Part shown: piece after piece, positions 20,963-28,850 of the stretch
Numbering within the stretch: position 1 is the first letter of the stretch
Layout of the letters: each line of letters starts with the position of its first letter
From: Planctomycetia bacterium
GTDB taxonomy: Bacteria > Planctomycetota > Planctomycetia > Pirellulales > PNKZ01
Reading direction: 5' to 3'
DNA length: 64,000 nucleotides
NCBI GenBank assembly: GCA_021413845.1
Contig: JAIOPP010000127.1
Location: 1-64,000, forward strand
Notes under the pieces: model-generated
The model's database searches: none
Seen by the model: only the letters and a program-made list of their open reading frames with translations
Told to the model about the DNA's origin: nothing
Program-made: the position numbers and the translations under genes

Positions 20963-21946
20963 TCACCCGTTCGCCGTCCATGCGAAACCGCGGTCGCATT
21001 TCAGCCTGGCTCGCACGAGGCCAGCATTCGGTTGAAATGTTTCGATGACGATCGCCTTGATCTTCTTGGTCGAGTACTTCCGTTTGTCGCCGTAGGTGAT
21101 GTCGACTTTGCCGGTATTCAATCCCTTGATGTCCACGACATTCAACAAGCTTGTGGCCGCTCCCTCGGTGCCGACGAGTGTGGCGCGCAGAAACCCGGTG
21201 CGTCCCTTTACGCGGAGCATCCCGACCGTTTTCCATGCCGCGGTCAGATGGCCCAAGAGCCCCGCCATGCCGATGATCTTCTCGCGGCGGGCGTAGTCGC
21301 GATCCAGCTTGCTCTTCAAGTTGCGCGTCGTGCAGACGATCATCGAGTCGGTCGGGTCGACGAATTTGTCGATCTCCTTGGACGGACCGAAGCAGACAAC
21401 CGGGATCGTCGGGATCGTCGGGCCGAGGTTCGACTGCTCAGTGAGCTTGCCGACCGATTGCCACCAGGGAGCTCGGACCATCTGCTCGTGAAATTGACGG
21501 GCATTTCCGGCAAGCGCGAATGTCGGGTTGCGCGTCTGTTCGACTTTGCCGGCGCGGTGAATCGTGATTTGCTCGCGCGTCGGGTCCAGCACCTCAATCC
21601 GTCCGCTGTGCCGCTTGGCGTCGATCAAATACACGGCGGCATCGGTCAGGATAATCGCGTCCCATTCGCCGCGGCTGAACTCGCGCGGCGGCCAAACGCG
21701 TTGCCGAATCACACCTTTGACCTTCTTACCGAATGCCGAGGCGATTCTCAGCATCGAATCTTCGGTATCTAGACCTTTGCGATGCTGCGCACCCTCTTCA
21801 AAGGTCAAGTCGAGTACATCGCGCACGTCGTCGCCGAACGGCAATATCGCTGGCTCGACTCGGGTCGCCGCCGTCTGCTTCAGAACGGTCGGTTTATGAA
21901 CGGCCGCCGGGCGAACGATCGTCGGCTTACGGAGAGCGGATGCCAT
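20963..21946 (-). CDS. NERD (nuclease-related) domain protein
   Basis: 327 residues from the ATG at 21946. The open frame continues to 22378, but those upstream codons are Arg/Pro-rich and not protein-like. The N-terminal ~60 residues are a Thr/Val/Pro-rich linker. A NERD domain follows, with EEGAQHRKGLDTEDSML, then GEWDAIILTDAAVYLIDAKR, the D-x(n)-D/E-x-K pattern of the restriction-endonuclease-like fold, and an HSGRIEV strand. A further ~120 C-terminal residues (IIGMAGLLGHLTAAW and beta-rich) have no recognised family. NERD domains are predicted nucleases found in defence and DNA-processing contexts. The gene is divergent from the unknown cassette, 633 nt apart. Confidence 0.75.
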   Translation of the reverse strand: MASALRKPTIVRPAAVHKPTVLKQTAATRVEPAILPFGDDVRDVLDLTFEEGAQHRKGLDTEDSMLRIASAFGKKVKGVIRQRVWPPREFSRGEWDAIILTDAAVYLIDAKRHSGRIEVLDPTREQITIHRAGKVEQTRNPTFALAGNARQFHEQMVRAPWWQSVGKLTEQSNLGPTIPTIPVVCFGPSKEIDKFVDPTDSMIVCTTRNLKSKLDRDYARREKIIGMAGLLGHLTAAWKTVGMLRVKGRTGFLRATLVGTEGAATSLLNVVDIKGLNTGKVDITYGDKRKYSTKKIKAIVIETFQPNAGLVRARLKCDRGFAWTANG

Positions 21947-22579
21947 GAGTACTCGTTCCGGTAGCAAGGGCCTATGGACAGTCTCGATCGGATAACCATG
22001 GTGCTGAGCGGCGGCGACGCATCCGAGCTGAGAGCGCCATGGTTCCTCACCGTTGATCTGCAGGCCGGCCGAACCCCCTGAATCTTTGTTCCCAACCGCC
22101 GGCACCCTTCGCGCGCGGGGGCAGCGCGCTGGCGGCCGACATGCTCTTAGGCTTAGCGATGTCTGTGCCGCTCCTACACTCGCGATATCTTGGCGCGACG
22201 ATGATCGAATATCACACGCATCTGATCGCGAAAAACGGAAAGTCGTACTAAGTGTCCAATCGCAATTAGCACTGCCGGCATCGTCATAAGTCCTTTGAAA
22301 TATGGGGGCGCTCAGGAGCGCCACAGCAAGGGGTTGCCACGGTTCGCTTTTTTGATTCGGCGGCGGTAGCCGTGACAATTTCCACGAGCAATGCCGCCGG
22401 GCTGTGGTGCAACACGTAGCCGCGATGCACTTCGCTGCTCGCGAACGGATAGACCTTCATACGGACTCTCCGAAGACATTGCGTGGGATCGATCAAAGAA
22501 CCGACCGTCGATGCGGCGAAGTGGAAGGACCGGCTGTCGACATCCGAGTTCAAGAATCCAAGCGAGTGCTGAAAGTCTT
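21947..22579. other. divergent promoter region between NERD gene and cassette
   Basis: 633 nt separating two divergent genes. The open frames here are mostly low-confidence. One small minus-strand frame with a good ribosome binding site is listed separately (22284-22460). A short GC hairpin (GGCGCT/AGCGCC, 22307-22322) lies within it. Promoters for both flanking genes are expected here, but no confident -35/-10 pair was identified. Confidence 0.4.
22284..22460 (-). CDS. possible 58-residue hypothetical protein
   Basis: Starts at an ATG (22460) preceded by GGAG with 7-8 nt spacing. It encodes MKVYPFASSEVHRGYVLHHS, then a hydrophobic ALLVEIVTATA segment and a Cys-Cys pair near the C-terminus. 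No family recognised. Its position in the divergent gap could make it a small regulator or a chance frame. Confidence 0.25.
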   Translation of the reverse strand: MKVYPFASSEVHRGYVLHHSPAALLVEIVTATAAESKKRTVATPCCGAPERPHISKDL

Positions 22580-23809
22580 ATGAAGAAAAAACGAATGCCC
22601 AGGAGTGCTGCCAAAGACTCTGTTACTGTGCCCGTAATGAACGAGGTCGCCGAGCGGCAGACGGACACGATCGCAAGCAGACCAACGGCGGCACCGGTTC
22701 AGCAACGTCATCCGAACAATCAAGTCGATGGCGATCCTATCCCCAAGGCGTCCGTAACTGTGCTGAAGGTGCCGAAATCGAAAATTGCGAACGCCGCAAT
22801 CCCGAAGCAAGTTCAGCCAATCCAAGAGAACGCCTGTAATGAAGTGATCGCGCCGTCGTCTGAGTCGATGCATGCGATCGTACTTGAGGTCTTAAGTGAA
22901 CGGCACAATCGGACTGGTCAGAGCACCAGCTTGGCTGAGGTGCGTTCAGCGAAGAAACCGGATCGAAAAGGCCTCCGCGAGGCGGTCTCGATTCTGTTTC
23001 GGAAACCGATTGTCGACCTTACCGATCCCGTTCTCGATGAGATCATCGAGAAGATCGAAGCGGAAGCCGCTTCCGACGCCGAGAATGTAGCCGCGAATCT
23101 CATTCAGCTGGTCGCGCACCTGCGATCCCTGAACTGCACGACCCGGGACGCTATCGTCGACTATTTCGTCGCAGCTGATCAGGTGTTGCTGGAGCTTCAT
23201 GCGGAACTGCGGCATTCGCGCCCCAGTCCGACGCGCTTGCGGCAAATGGCGGCGCAGTATGCCCTGGATCCGAGACGCCCTATCGATGAACCTGCCCATC
23301 GGATCGACATTCGCTCGATGTACGACGGTTACGAGATCGCCATCGCTCCACCCGGTACTTCGAATTTGAAGTCGATTCCGCTTCCCGGAATCATCGTCAA
23401 CGACCCCTTTAAGTGTCTGTTGCTCGGCTTAATGTTATCCGGTCCTCCCCACTATACGGACCTCATGCAGCTGATCGAAATGCTTCTGGGGTACGTGCCG
23501 GCCGAAAACAAGGAGCTTGCTCAAAACCCAGTGCTGACACCTTCGACCGCCGTGCAAGTCGATGTCGAAGAATCTTCGATCGTCGTGTTCGGTCGCCACT
23601 ATGTGGTGGAGCTGCAGCAAGTTCGATTCATGCAGTTGCTGTTAAAGGCGCCGGGCGTATGGATATCGACTCGGAAATTTCACGCCGATCCATTATTCGA
23701 AGGTGTTCGCATGGATCGAATACGGGACACGCTTCCTTCCGTCTTGCTAGATCTTATTGAGAGCAAGGGTGGGAAGGGCTATCGGCTCATGGTCGAACGG
23801 TTGGAATAG
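22580..23809 (+). CDS. cassette gene 1: uncharacterised protein with C-terminal winged-helix-like end
   Basis: 409 residues from the ATG at 22580, where the protein-like part begins (MKKKRMPRSAAKDS); the frame is open further upstream but Arg-rich. The first ~130 residues are low in order (Pro, Gln, Ala, Ser). Residues ~130-250 are mostly helical (SILFRKPIVDLTDPVLDEII, VAHLRSLNCTTRDAIVDYF). Residues ~325-409 resemble an OmpR-type winged helix: VFGRHYVVELQQVRFMQLLL, then GVWISTRKF, RIRDTLPSVLLDLI and a wing KGGKGYRLMV. It may be the DNA-binding or regulatory member of the cassette. No receiver domain was seen. No close family known to me. Confidence 0.6.
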   Translation: MKKKRMPRSAAKDSVTVPVMNEVAERQTDTIASRPTAAPVQQRHPNNQVDGDPIPKASVTVLKVPKSKIANAAIPKQVQPIQENACNEVIAPSSESMHAIVLEVLSERHNRTGQSTSLAEVRSAKKPDRKGLREAVSILFRKPIVDLTDPVLDEIIEKIEAEAASDAENVAANLIQLVAHLRSLNCTTRDAIVDYFVAADQVLLELHAELRHSRPSPTRLRQMAAQYALDPRRPIDEPAHRIDIRSMYDGYEIAIAPPGTSNLKSIPLPGIIVNDPFKCLLLGLMLSGPPHYTDLMQLIEMLLGYVPAENKELAQNPVLTPSTAVQVDVEESSIVVFGRHYVVELQQVRFMQLLLKAPGVWISTRKFHADPLFEGVRMDRIRDTLPSVLLDLIESKGGKGYRLMVERLE

Positions 23810-23904
23810 CCGTTCCAAAATCTGTACGTGGGCGCGCGAGCGTTACATGCGCATGATTTGTGACGATCGATAGTCATCACACCTCATCCCCCAAGGATGC
23901 AGAA

Positions 23905-24297
23905 ATGGATAGCGACGAAGAGCCGCAACCGGCGGCTCGCCCTTACTTCGTTCCCGAAAACGTGGACTTCGAGGCCTTGCCCGAGTCCGTCAAAGTCGCT
24001 TTCCGAACGATCGTCGAGCCGGCCTACGCCGAGCTGGTGCTCGGGGCGCGTAACGCTTTGGAACGGAGTATGGGAGCGAGCTTCGTCTTCCTGCTCGCCG
24101 AAGAACTACTTAATCACTTCGAAATCGGGCGCGAGATGGACCTCGCACAGACGAACGCCGGTGTCGATCGAGAAAAGCGTGACAAGACCTTCGCTCAGTT
24201 CCTGAAATTGATCGGGGCGAAAAACTCGGCTTTGAATGCGTTGTTGCGGATCCGCAAGCTCCCGCCGCCGTTCCGATTCCCCGAGCCGCTGATCTAG
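23905..24297 (+). CDS. cassette gene 2: small helical hypothetical protein
   Basis: 130 residues. The ATG at 23905 is preferred over a GTG at 23860 because AAGGA lies 9 nt upstream. After an acidic N-terminus (DSDEEPQPAARPYF) the rest is predicted helical, including LPESVKVAFRTIVEPAYAEL, FVFLLAEELLNHFEIG and FAQFLKLIGAKNSALNALL, and ends in a basic, Pro-rich tail. No family recognised. Fifteen nucleotides separate it from the next gene, consistent with one transcript. Confidence 0.6.
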   Translation: MDSDEEPQPAARPYFVPENVDFEALPESVKVAFRTIVEPAYAELVLGARNALERSMGASFVFLLAEELLNHFEIGREMDLAQTNAGVDREKRDKTFAQFLKLIGAKNSALNALLRIRKLPPPFRFPEPLI

Positions 24298-24312
24298 TAA
24301 AGTTCAACGACA

Positions 24313-24762
24313 ATGGAAATCAGAAGATCTGTTGACCAACGCCGGACGAGGATCGAGCGCTTCCTCGCTGAACATCGTGACGCGCTAAGCCGACAAGGCG
24401 TCGTCGTCCCGACGTATCGGCATCGAGATGGTCGAAAGCTCGGTCCCTTCTTTCAGTTGCGCTGTCGGATCGAGGGATGCCAAATCGCGATCTATCTCGG
24501 GACTGACGAAGAGCTTATCCGTCTCGTGCGGGGGTACTTATCGCAATTGCAAAGGCAGCGGCTGGAGAGCCTCCAATTGGCGGAACTGCGCTGCGCACTC
24601 CGGCGACGAGCCCGACTTGCTCGGCAGAGTCTAGACGCCGAGCTTGAACAGATGGGACTTCGTCGTCAAGGAAACGAGATTCGGGGCTGGCGTTCTAAAA
24701 AACGGGTTGAGGCCGTAGCCTCACTCAACATGTCGTCGACGCGGGAAGTTCCTCAGCGCTAA
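24313..24762 (+). CDS. cassette gene 3: small basic protein with YLGTD motif (family A)
   Basis: 149 residues, very basic. A short N-terminal helix is followed by a beta segment (FFQLRCRIEGCQIAIYLGTD), a long Arg/Leu/Gln-rich helical hairpin (about 70-115) and an end motif (LRRQGNEIRGWR). The same order recurs in the gene at 27213: RQG near the start, strand plus YLGTD, helical hairpin, then a G-x-x-x-G-x-x-I-R end. The two are therefore diverged paralogues inside one cassette. The beta-hairpin plus coiled-coil layout and charge suggest nucleic-acid binding. It vaguely recalls DUF6788-type small proteins, but this is not verified. Confidence 0.6.
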   Translation: MEIRRSVDQRRTRIERFLAEHRDALSRQGVVVPTYRHRDGRKLGPFFQLRCRIEGCQIAIYLGTDEELIRLVRGYLSQLQRQRLESLQLAELRCALRRRARLARQSLDAELEQMGLRRQGNEIRGWRSKKRVEAVASLNMSSTREVPQR

Positions 24763-24783
24763 CGATTTACAAGGTGGGTCATA

Positions 24784-25884
24784 ATGCCGCTCAATCGAGA
24801 TGAATTCGTCCGTTACCAGCGTGGTATAAAAGGCCCATCATGGCGCGCTCGGATCGCGGCCCATACGAAGATCCGCGGCGGCACGCGGCAGGCCGAAGTC
24901 GCCGATGAATTGCTGATGGATTTCAGCAAGTACCTTCGGATCAAGGGAGGAGACGGCCCTGGCAACACCCGAGCTGCGAAACTCTTTCCCATCATCGCCG
25001 CTGCAGAGCGCTTGAACGAAGATCATGAGAAGACGGCCGTATTGAAGTTGATGGTTGCGGCCGACATGTCGCACGACGAGAAGCACGCCCGTAGCGACGT
25101 CGAGATCTCAATCTTGAAGACATGGGAATCGCTGTTCTTCGATGCTCGAGGCCAGCGCCAAGCCACCGGCTGGCTGGCACACAATATCATCGAACCAGAA
25201 CTGAAAGCCGGTAACCCGGAGTTGGCGTCGAAGTTGAAGGTGGCGCTGATGGCCGGGCCGATCGCCGTTCGCGGGATGCTGGACATGCAGAGCGGCGTTT
25301 GCCTAGACGAGGGTGATCGGCTGTTTCAGCGCAGGATCAAGTTGAACGAAAAGTTCGACGTTGCAGTGAACTTGCCGGTCGACTCCGAACGGTCTCAGTT
25401 GTTCTTCATGAAGTTGCACGTGAGCCTCATGGCGGCCGAGAAACGTCAGGCTTTAGCAGAACAGAAACTCGCGCAACGCTGCGCCGAAGCTCGAGACCGC
25501 GTTGAACTTGAGAAGCTGCGACTCGAGCAAGCTGCTGAGTTCCAGGCGGTTCGACGTAGCGAAAAGATGTCCAAAGCCGAACGGCGAGCGGTCGGCGGGG
25601 CTGCACGGCGGCAAGCAACGCAGGAGTTGAAACGCTACCAAGAACAGGCTCACTGGAAAGCGGTGCAGTGCCGGGTGGCGGAATCACCGTTAGCCCGGTT
25701 GCGCTGGAGTTCTCAGCCGGTTGTTGCATTTGAGGGAAGATCGCATGGTGCCGACGCCGACCCGACCATCGTGAGCATCACGGGGTACCAAGCGATGAAG
25801 GAAGTCATCGAAGACATGAACGAACTCGCCGAGAAGGAATTCGATAGCGAGCAAATGCACGAGCCCTTGCTCGTGGCCATCTAA
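24784..25884 (+). CDS. cassette gene 4: uncharacterised protein with coiled coil
   Basis: 366 residues; the ribosome binding site AAGGTGGG lies about 6 nt before the ATG. The N-terminal half is helical and globular: YQRGIKGPSWRARIAAHTKI, a Gly-rich IKGGDGPGNTRAAKLF turn, and the motif ISILKTWESLFFDARGQ. The middle (about 180-215) leads into a long charged coiled coil (about 215-300; AAEKRQALAEQKLAQR and EKLRLEQAAEFQAVRR). The C-terminus ends in an acidic helix. No catalytic motif was recognised. The W-E-x-L-F-F-D-x-R block is a distinctive handle for homology searches. Part of the co-directional cassette. Confidence 0.6.
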   Translation: MPLNRDEFVRYQRGIKGPSWRARIAAHTKIRGGTRQAEVADELLMDFSKYLRIKGGDGPGNTRAAKLFPIIAAAERLNEDHEKTAVLKLMVAADMSHDEKHARSDVEISILKTWESLFFDARGQRQATGWLAHNIIEPELKAGNPELASKLKVALMAGPIAVRGMLDMQSGVCLDEGDRLFQRRIKLNEKFDVAVNLPVDSERSQLFFMKLHVSLMAAEKRQALAEQKLAQRCAEARDRVELEKLRLEQAAEFQAVRRSEKMSKAERRAVGGAARRQATQELKRYQEQAHWKAVQCRVAESPLARLRWSSQPVVAFEGRSHGADADPTIVSITGYQAMKEVIEDMNELAEKEFDSEQMHEPLLVAI

Positions 25885-25935
25885 AAGAAAAGAAGTTCGA
25901 CCGGAGCAAGTGTTTGCCTTTGAAATCTCGCCAAA

Positions 25936-25990
25936 CGCAAGCCGTTGATTTGTCTCACGGGAGTATGACGTGCTCCCGCAACGGCTTGCG
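25936..25990 (+). other. nested hairpin in the intercistronic gap of the cassette
   Basis: An outer 12-bp perfect stem (25936-25947 with 25979-25990; CGCAAGCCGTTG and complement) encloses a 10-nt one-sided bulge and an inner 6-bp stem (25958-25963 with 25973-25978; CGGGAG/CTCCCG) with a 9-nt loop. It lies 51 nt after the stop of cassette gene 4 and ends 7 nt before the ribosome binding site of gene 5. It could be an attenuator, an mRNA-processing site or a protein-bound RNA element. It has no T-tract. Confidence 0.65.
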
Positions 25991-26010
25991 AGGCTATAAG
26001 GAATTCGACG

Positions 26011-27318
26011 ATGGAACGAAACAGCATCTACGAGACACTGCTGAAAGACGCAAAACCGTGCGTGCTCCCGGTGCCGTGGACGGAACTGCAGTGTCACTCG
26101 GCGTTCGTTCGCCTGCCGGAGGACTTATCGCGGACGATCAAACATCTAAAGGGAAAGTTCAAAGATGAAGCCCTCATCGGGGCCGGAGTTCTTGTTCAAA
26201 CGGCTCCAGGCGAAACGAGCGTCAATCCATTACTGATCGAGCATGGTCACTGTCTCTTGGCAACGGAGAAGGCGCTCGAAGGGGGTTGTCATCAGCTGGT
26301 CGCTGGCATGCAGGCGATCGGACGGCATCAGGGGAGCGTCGCTGCAGCGCTTGATGATCCGCGGATGGCGGAGATCCGTGAGAACGTCGATTCGCAAATA
26401 TTCGTCGCCTTTTCGCAGGCCGATTTGGCGGTTGCCTGGAGCATCGGTTTGCCGGCGATTCCGTCAACCGGCCTGGAGAATCTCGGCGGCAAAGCACTGG
26501 ATGTGATGTGTCAGGCTTTGAAGCTACGGCGATCGTCGGACGAATTCGACACCGACCGAGCCCCGAGTGGGCTCACGATGACGAGCTATCCGGTATTGAT
26601 CAACTGGTCTCTCGCTGAGCTCGCACCGAAGGATTATGCAAACGCCCGAGAAGTAGAACGTCACTTCTTGGGCCTGCATCGCCATCTCGGCGTCGACCTC
26701 AGGGGCGGCGCTATTTGGACGCCGACAGCCCAGGAAATTGAAACGATCAAGTTTCGAATCACGTTCGGGCAACCGAGCGATGTCTTGGATGCGATCGTCG
26801 ACAGCAGTGCGGCGAGCCCGACCTTCGGCGCCGCGTCGAAAGCCAGCGCGTGCCCGGAGCCGCGAGGTTACCTCGAGGCACTTCGGGAATGGACGGCATG
26901 CGCCGCGAGTGAAGACAATTCGCGCCGCAAAAGAGCATGGGACCGAGTACTACGCTTTCAGGAATCCGAACTGATTACGCCCTTGTTAGAGCAGGCTCAC
27001 AAGGAATCGGAGCTGCTGCCGCAGATGCTGCTAACGGCGCTGAGTGGAGTCAGTCGTATGTTTCACCCTCAGGCAACGCTCATGTCGGTAAAGTTTGCGA
27101 AGACCATTCGAGATAACGGCTTGAAGGCATCGACTCAGCTGCCTACCGAGGATTTTCGACAATTCGTCGCACTCGCGGACCATATGATCGCAATGGCGGA
27201 AGGAGTTCACTTATGCCGAGGCAAGAAGCCAAAGAATATCGCCAAGTTACTGAAGTCGATGAAGTTGCCGCCGACCTTGAAGCCCTCGGACTCGGCAGCG
27301 AAGAGATCGCGGCGCTGA
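26011..27318 (+). CDS. cassette gene 5: large uncharacterised protein
   Basis: 435 residues; AAGGA with 8-nt spacing supports the ATG at 26011. It opens with VPWTELQCHSAFVRLPEDL and continues with mixed alpha/beta segments: GHCLLATEKALEGGCHQLV, YPVLINWSLAELAPKDY and EVERHFLGLHRHLGVDLRGG. The last third is helical (LEQAHKESELLPQMLLTAL, FAKTIRDNGL) and ends in a very basic tail (GKKPKNIAKLLKSMKLPP). No signal peptide or TM segment, so it is cytoplasmic. No family recognised. Its last 106 nt overlap the start of the next gene in another frame, which indicates translational coupling. Confidence 0.6.
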   Translation: MERNSIYETLLKDAKPCVLPVPWTELQCHSAFVRLPEDLSRTIKHLKGKFKDEALIGAGVLVQTAPGETSVNPLLIEHGHCLLATEKALEGGCHQLVAGMQAIGRHQGSVAAALDDPRMAEIRENVDSQIFVAFSQADLAVAWSIGLPAIPSTGLENLGGKALDVMCQALKLRRSSDEFDTDRAPSGLTMTSYPVLINWSLAELAPKDYANAREVERHFLGLHRHLGVDLRGGAIWTPTAQEIETIKFRITFGQPSDVLDAIVDSSAASPTFGAASKASACPEPRGYLEALREWTACAASEDNSRRKRAWDRVLRFQESELITPLLEQAHKESELLPQMLLTALSGVSRMFHPQATLMSVKFAKTIRDNGLKASTQLPTEDFRQFVALADHMIAMAEGVHLCRGKKPKNIAKLLKSMKLPPTLKPSDSAAKRSRR

Positions 27319-27659
27319 GGCAGCAAGGATTCGTAACCGGCGAGGTACGGGTCGGCCGCGTGATCTACAAGCTTCGATTCCGTTTGCAGGGTCGGCAGCG
27401 AGTGCGGTACCTCGGTACTGACGCCGACAAAGCGGATTGCGTCGAGAGACTTATACAGACGCTGCAACGTGGTCGTCGCATCAAGAAGCAATTACGAGAC
27501 CTCAACCACGATTTGACCGAAAAGCTGGGAGAGACGAAACGACGCCTGGAACCGTTTTTGGATCGAGCTGGATTGAAATTTCACGGAATGGCAATTCGCA
27601 ACCCTCGAGGCCGCAACGCGACGATTGCGCAGCCGACCATCATGCAAAAGGAGATTTAG
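27213..27659 (+). CDS. cassette gene 6: small basic protein with YLGTD motif (family A, second copy)
   Basis: 148 residues; GGAAGGAG 7-8 nt upstream of the ATG makes this start convincing, although it lies inside the end of the previous gene. It shares the architecture of the 24313 gene: LRQQGF, the strand YKLRFRLQGRQRVRYLGTDA, an Arg/Lys/Leu-rich helical pair (about 75-115) and an end LKFHGMAIRNPRG. The paralogues are strongly diverged, so they probably form a heteromeric pair or act on different targets. No Cys or His cluster. Nucleic-acid binding is inferred from charge only. Confidence 0.6.
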   Translation: MPRQEAKEYRQVTEVDEVAADLEALGLGSEEIAALRQQGFVTGEVRVGRVIYKLRFRLQGRQRVRYLGTDADKADCVERLIQTLQRGRRIKKQLRDLNHDLTEKLGETKRRLEPFLDRAGLKFHGMAIRNPRGRNATIAQPTIMQKEI

Positions 27660-27662
27660 ATC

Positions 27663-28010
27663 ATGGAAGAAGAACAGCAGGTTACCGAAGCGACGCAAGC
27701 AGTTGAAAACTCTCCGGAATCGTCGGACTCGGCGGTGGCGCGCGAGCAACGCATTGCAGATTATGTGACGCAGTCTCTGGAGGTGGGCGATCCGTTCGAG
27801 GCCAACGTCGGCGTGGTCAACGCCGACCTCATGTTGCTCGCCCTTCGCTATCGGCAAGTTCTAGGTGACGCACTTGAGCAGCCGCCGGAAAACTTGGCTG
27901 AATTGGCCGAGATCATGCCGAGCGTCGACAGCTACGTCCGTTTGGTGAAGCAAGTTGATCGCATCTCGCAGTTGGCGATGAAGCTCAAAGCGGCGAATGC
28001 ATCGCCGTGA
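27663..28010 (+). CDS. cassette gene 7: small acidic hypothetical protein
   Basis: 115 residues, starting 3 nt after the previous stop with AAGGAG about 9 nt upstream. Its acidic, Glu/Ser-rich first 25 residues lead into helices (VAREQRIADYVTQSLEVGD, LMLLALRYRQVLGDALEQ, DSYVRLVKQVDRISQLAMK). It is acidic where its neighbour is basic, which would suit a partner or chaperone. It is the last gene of the cassette; an 18-bp repeat array follows. No family recognised. Confidence 0.55.
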   Translation: MEEEQQVTEATQAVENSPESSDSAVAREQRIADYVTQSLEVGDPFEANVGVVNADLMLLALRYRQVLGDALEQPPENLAELAEIMPSVDSYVRLVKQVDRISQLAMKLKAANASP

Positions 28011-28153
28011 TCCGCCGACGCTGTACCGCAAGACGACGGCTGAAGCGAAGATCTGAGATTTTGATACCCAGCTCCAGCGGGTGGATGCCAGCCGATTGCT
28101 GGCGAAGTCTGCTTGTGCTATCGTTCGAAACAAGCGGAGCGACTGCGCGCCAG

Positions 28154-28278
28154 GTGACAAAAACTTTGTCCCAAATCGATCCGGTGGCCAACCACTACGT
28201 CTCAACGTGGCCAACCACTTTGTCTTGAGTTGCTCTAAGTCGTTTCGCGTCGGTGCGGCCGTGGCCAAAAACTATGTC
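28154..28278 (+). repeat. four degenerate 18-bp direct repeats
   Basis: Copies at 28154-28171, 28184-28201, 28207-28224 and 28261-28278 share the consensus GTGGCCAAmmACTwyGTC. Starts are 30, 23 and 54 nt apart, irregular, so this is not a CRISPR array. Multiple short terminal repeats of this kind are known at ends of IS21-like elements and at integrase arm sites. They could also be operators. The gap 28011-28295 has no convincing gene. Confidence 0.6.
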
Positions 28279-28295
28279 TGCCTCCATTGCGAACG

Positions 28296-28850
28296 TTAGT
28301 TATTTTGCCGCCGTGCGATGCGAACACGAGCACCGCTTAAATTTAGGCGCATATCCAAAAGTCGATTGCTTACGCCGTAAACACGAGTCGCAGTCTCATT
28401 CGACATTTTCTGCTCAAGAATATGCAACGCTGCGGCGTCGGGCACCAACAAAGTTGGCCCGAGCCATTCCGCCTCCGCTTCTAAAATTGAATCAGGTACA
28501 AACGGTAGCGTCGGTGCGTGGCATAAGATGGCGTGTGCTAATTCATGAGCAAGATTAGCCGCTTGTCGCGCTTTCACGTGGCCGTCATTGTGAAAAACGA
28601 TACGCTTTCGGCCGTGCCTTCCCACAAAAATAGTCACGGCCGAAAATAGGTCGCGCCCTTTCCCTCTTAAGTAACGAACTCCCTCCGGCTCATATTTTTC
28701 TACGTCGCTCAGCTGCACTACCGGGATATCCAAGTGCTCAGCCACGCGCCAAGGGCAGATCGGCGCATGCGCAGCCAAATTCAGTTCGCGTCGTAACGCG
28801 ACGGCGTGTGAATTTGCTTCAGCTTTAAAACCTCGCCGCAATTTGATCAT
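28296..28850 (-). CDS. ImmA/IrrE family metallopeptidase
   Basis: 184 residues with the zinc-binding motif HELAH (residues 102-106) in LAHELAHAILCH and a downstream EAEAEWLGPTLLVP that supplies the usual third ligand and the helix of the IrrE N-terminal-like domain. Family members cleave or inactivate partner Xre-type repressors, as ImmA does ImmR in ICEBs1, or IrrE DdrO in Deinococcus. The partner here is the Xre gene immediately upstream: its stop and this start overlap (ATGA, 28847-28850). Low GC compared with the surrounding core genes suggests horizontal acquisition. Confidence 0.85.
   Translation of the reverse strand: MIKLRRGFKAEANSHAVALRRELNLAAHAPICPWRVAEHLDIPVVQLSDVEKYEPEGVRYLRGKGRDLFSAVTIFVGRHGRKRIVFHNDGHVKARQAANLAHELAHAILCHAPTLPFVPDSILEAEAEWLGPTLLVPDAAALHILEQKMSNETATRVYGVSNRLLDMRLNLSGARVRIARRQNN

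Noticed and set aside
21947-22378. Upstream extension of the NERD open frame
   Set aside because: The codons are Arg/Ser/Pro-rich and not protein-like. The ATG at 21946 begins a normal sequence.
22580-28010. Prophage remnant
   Set aside because: No integrase, terminase, portal, capsid, tail or lysis protein is recognisable.
28154-28278. CRISPR-like array
   Set aside because: Repeats of 18 bp with irregular spacing, only four degenerate copies, and no cas genes nearby.
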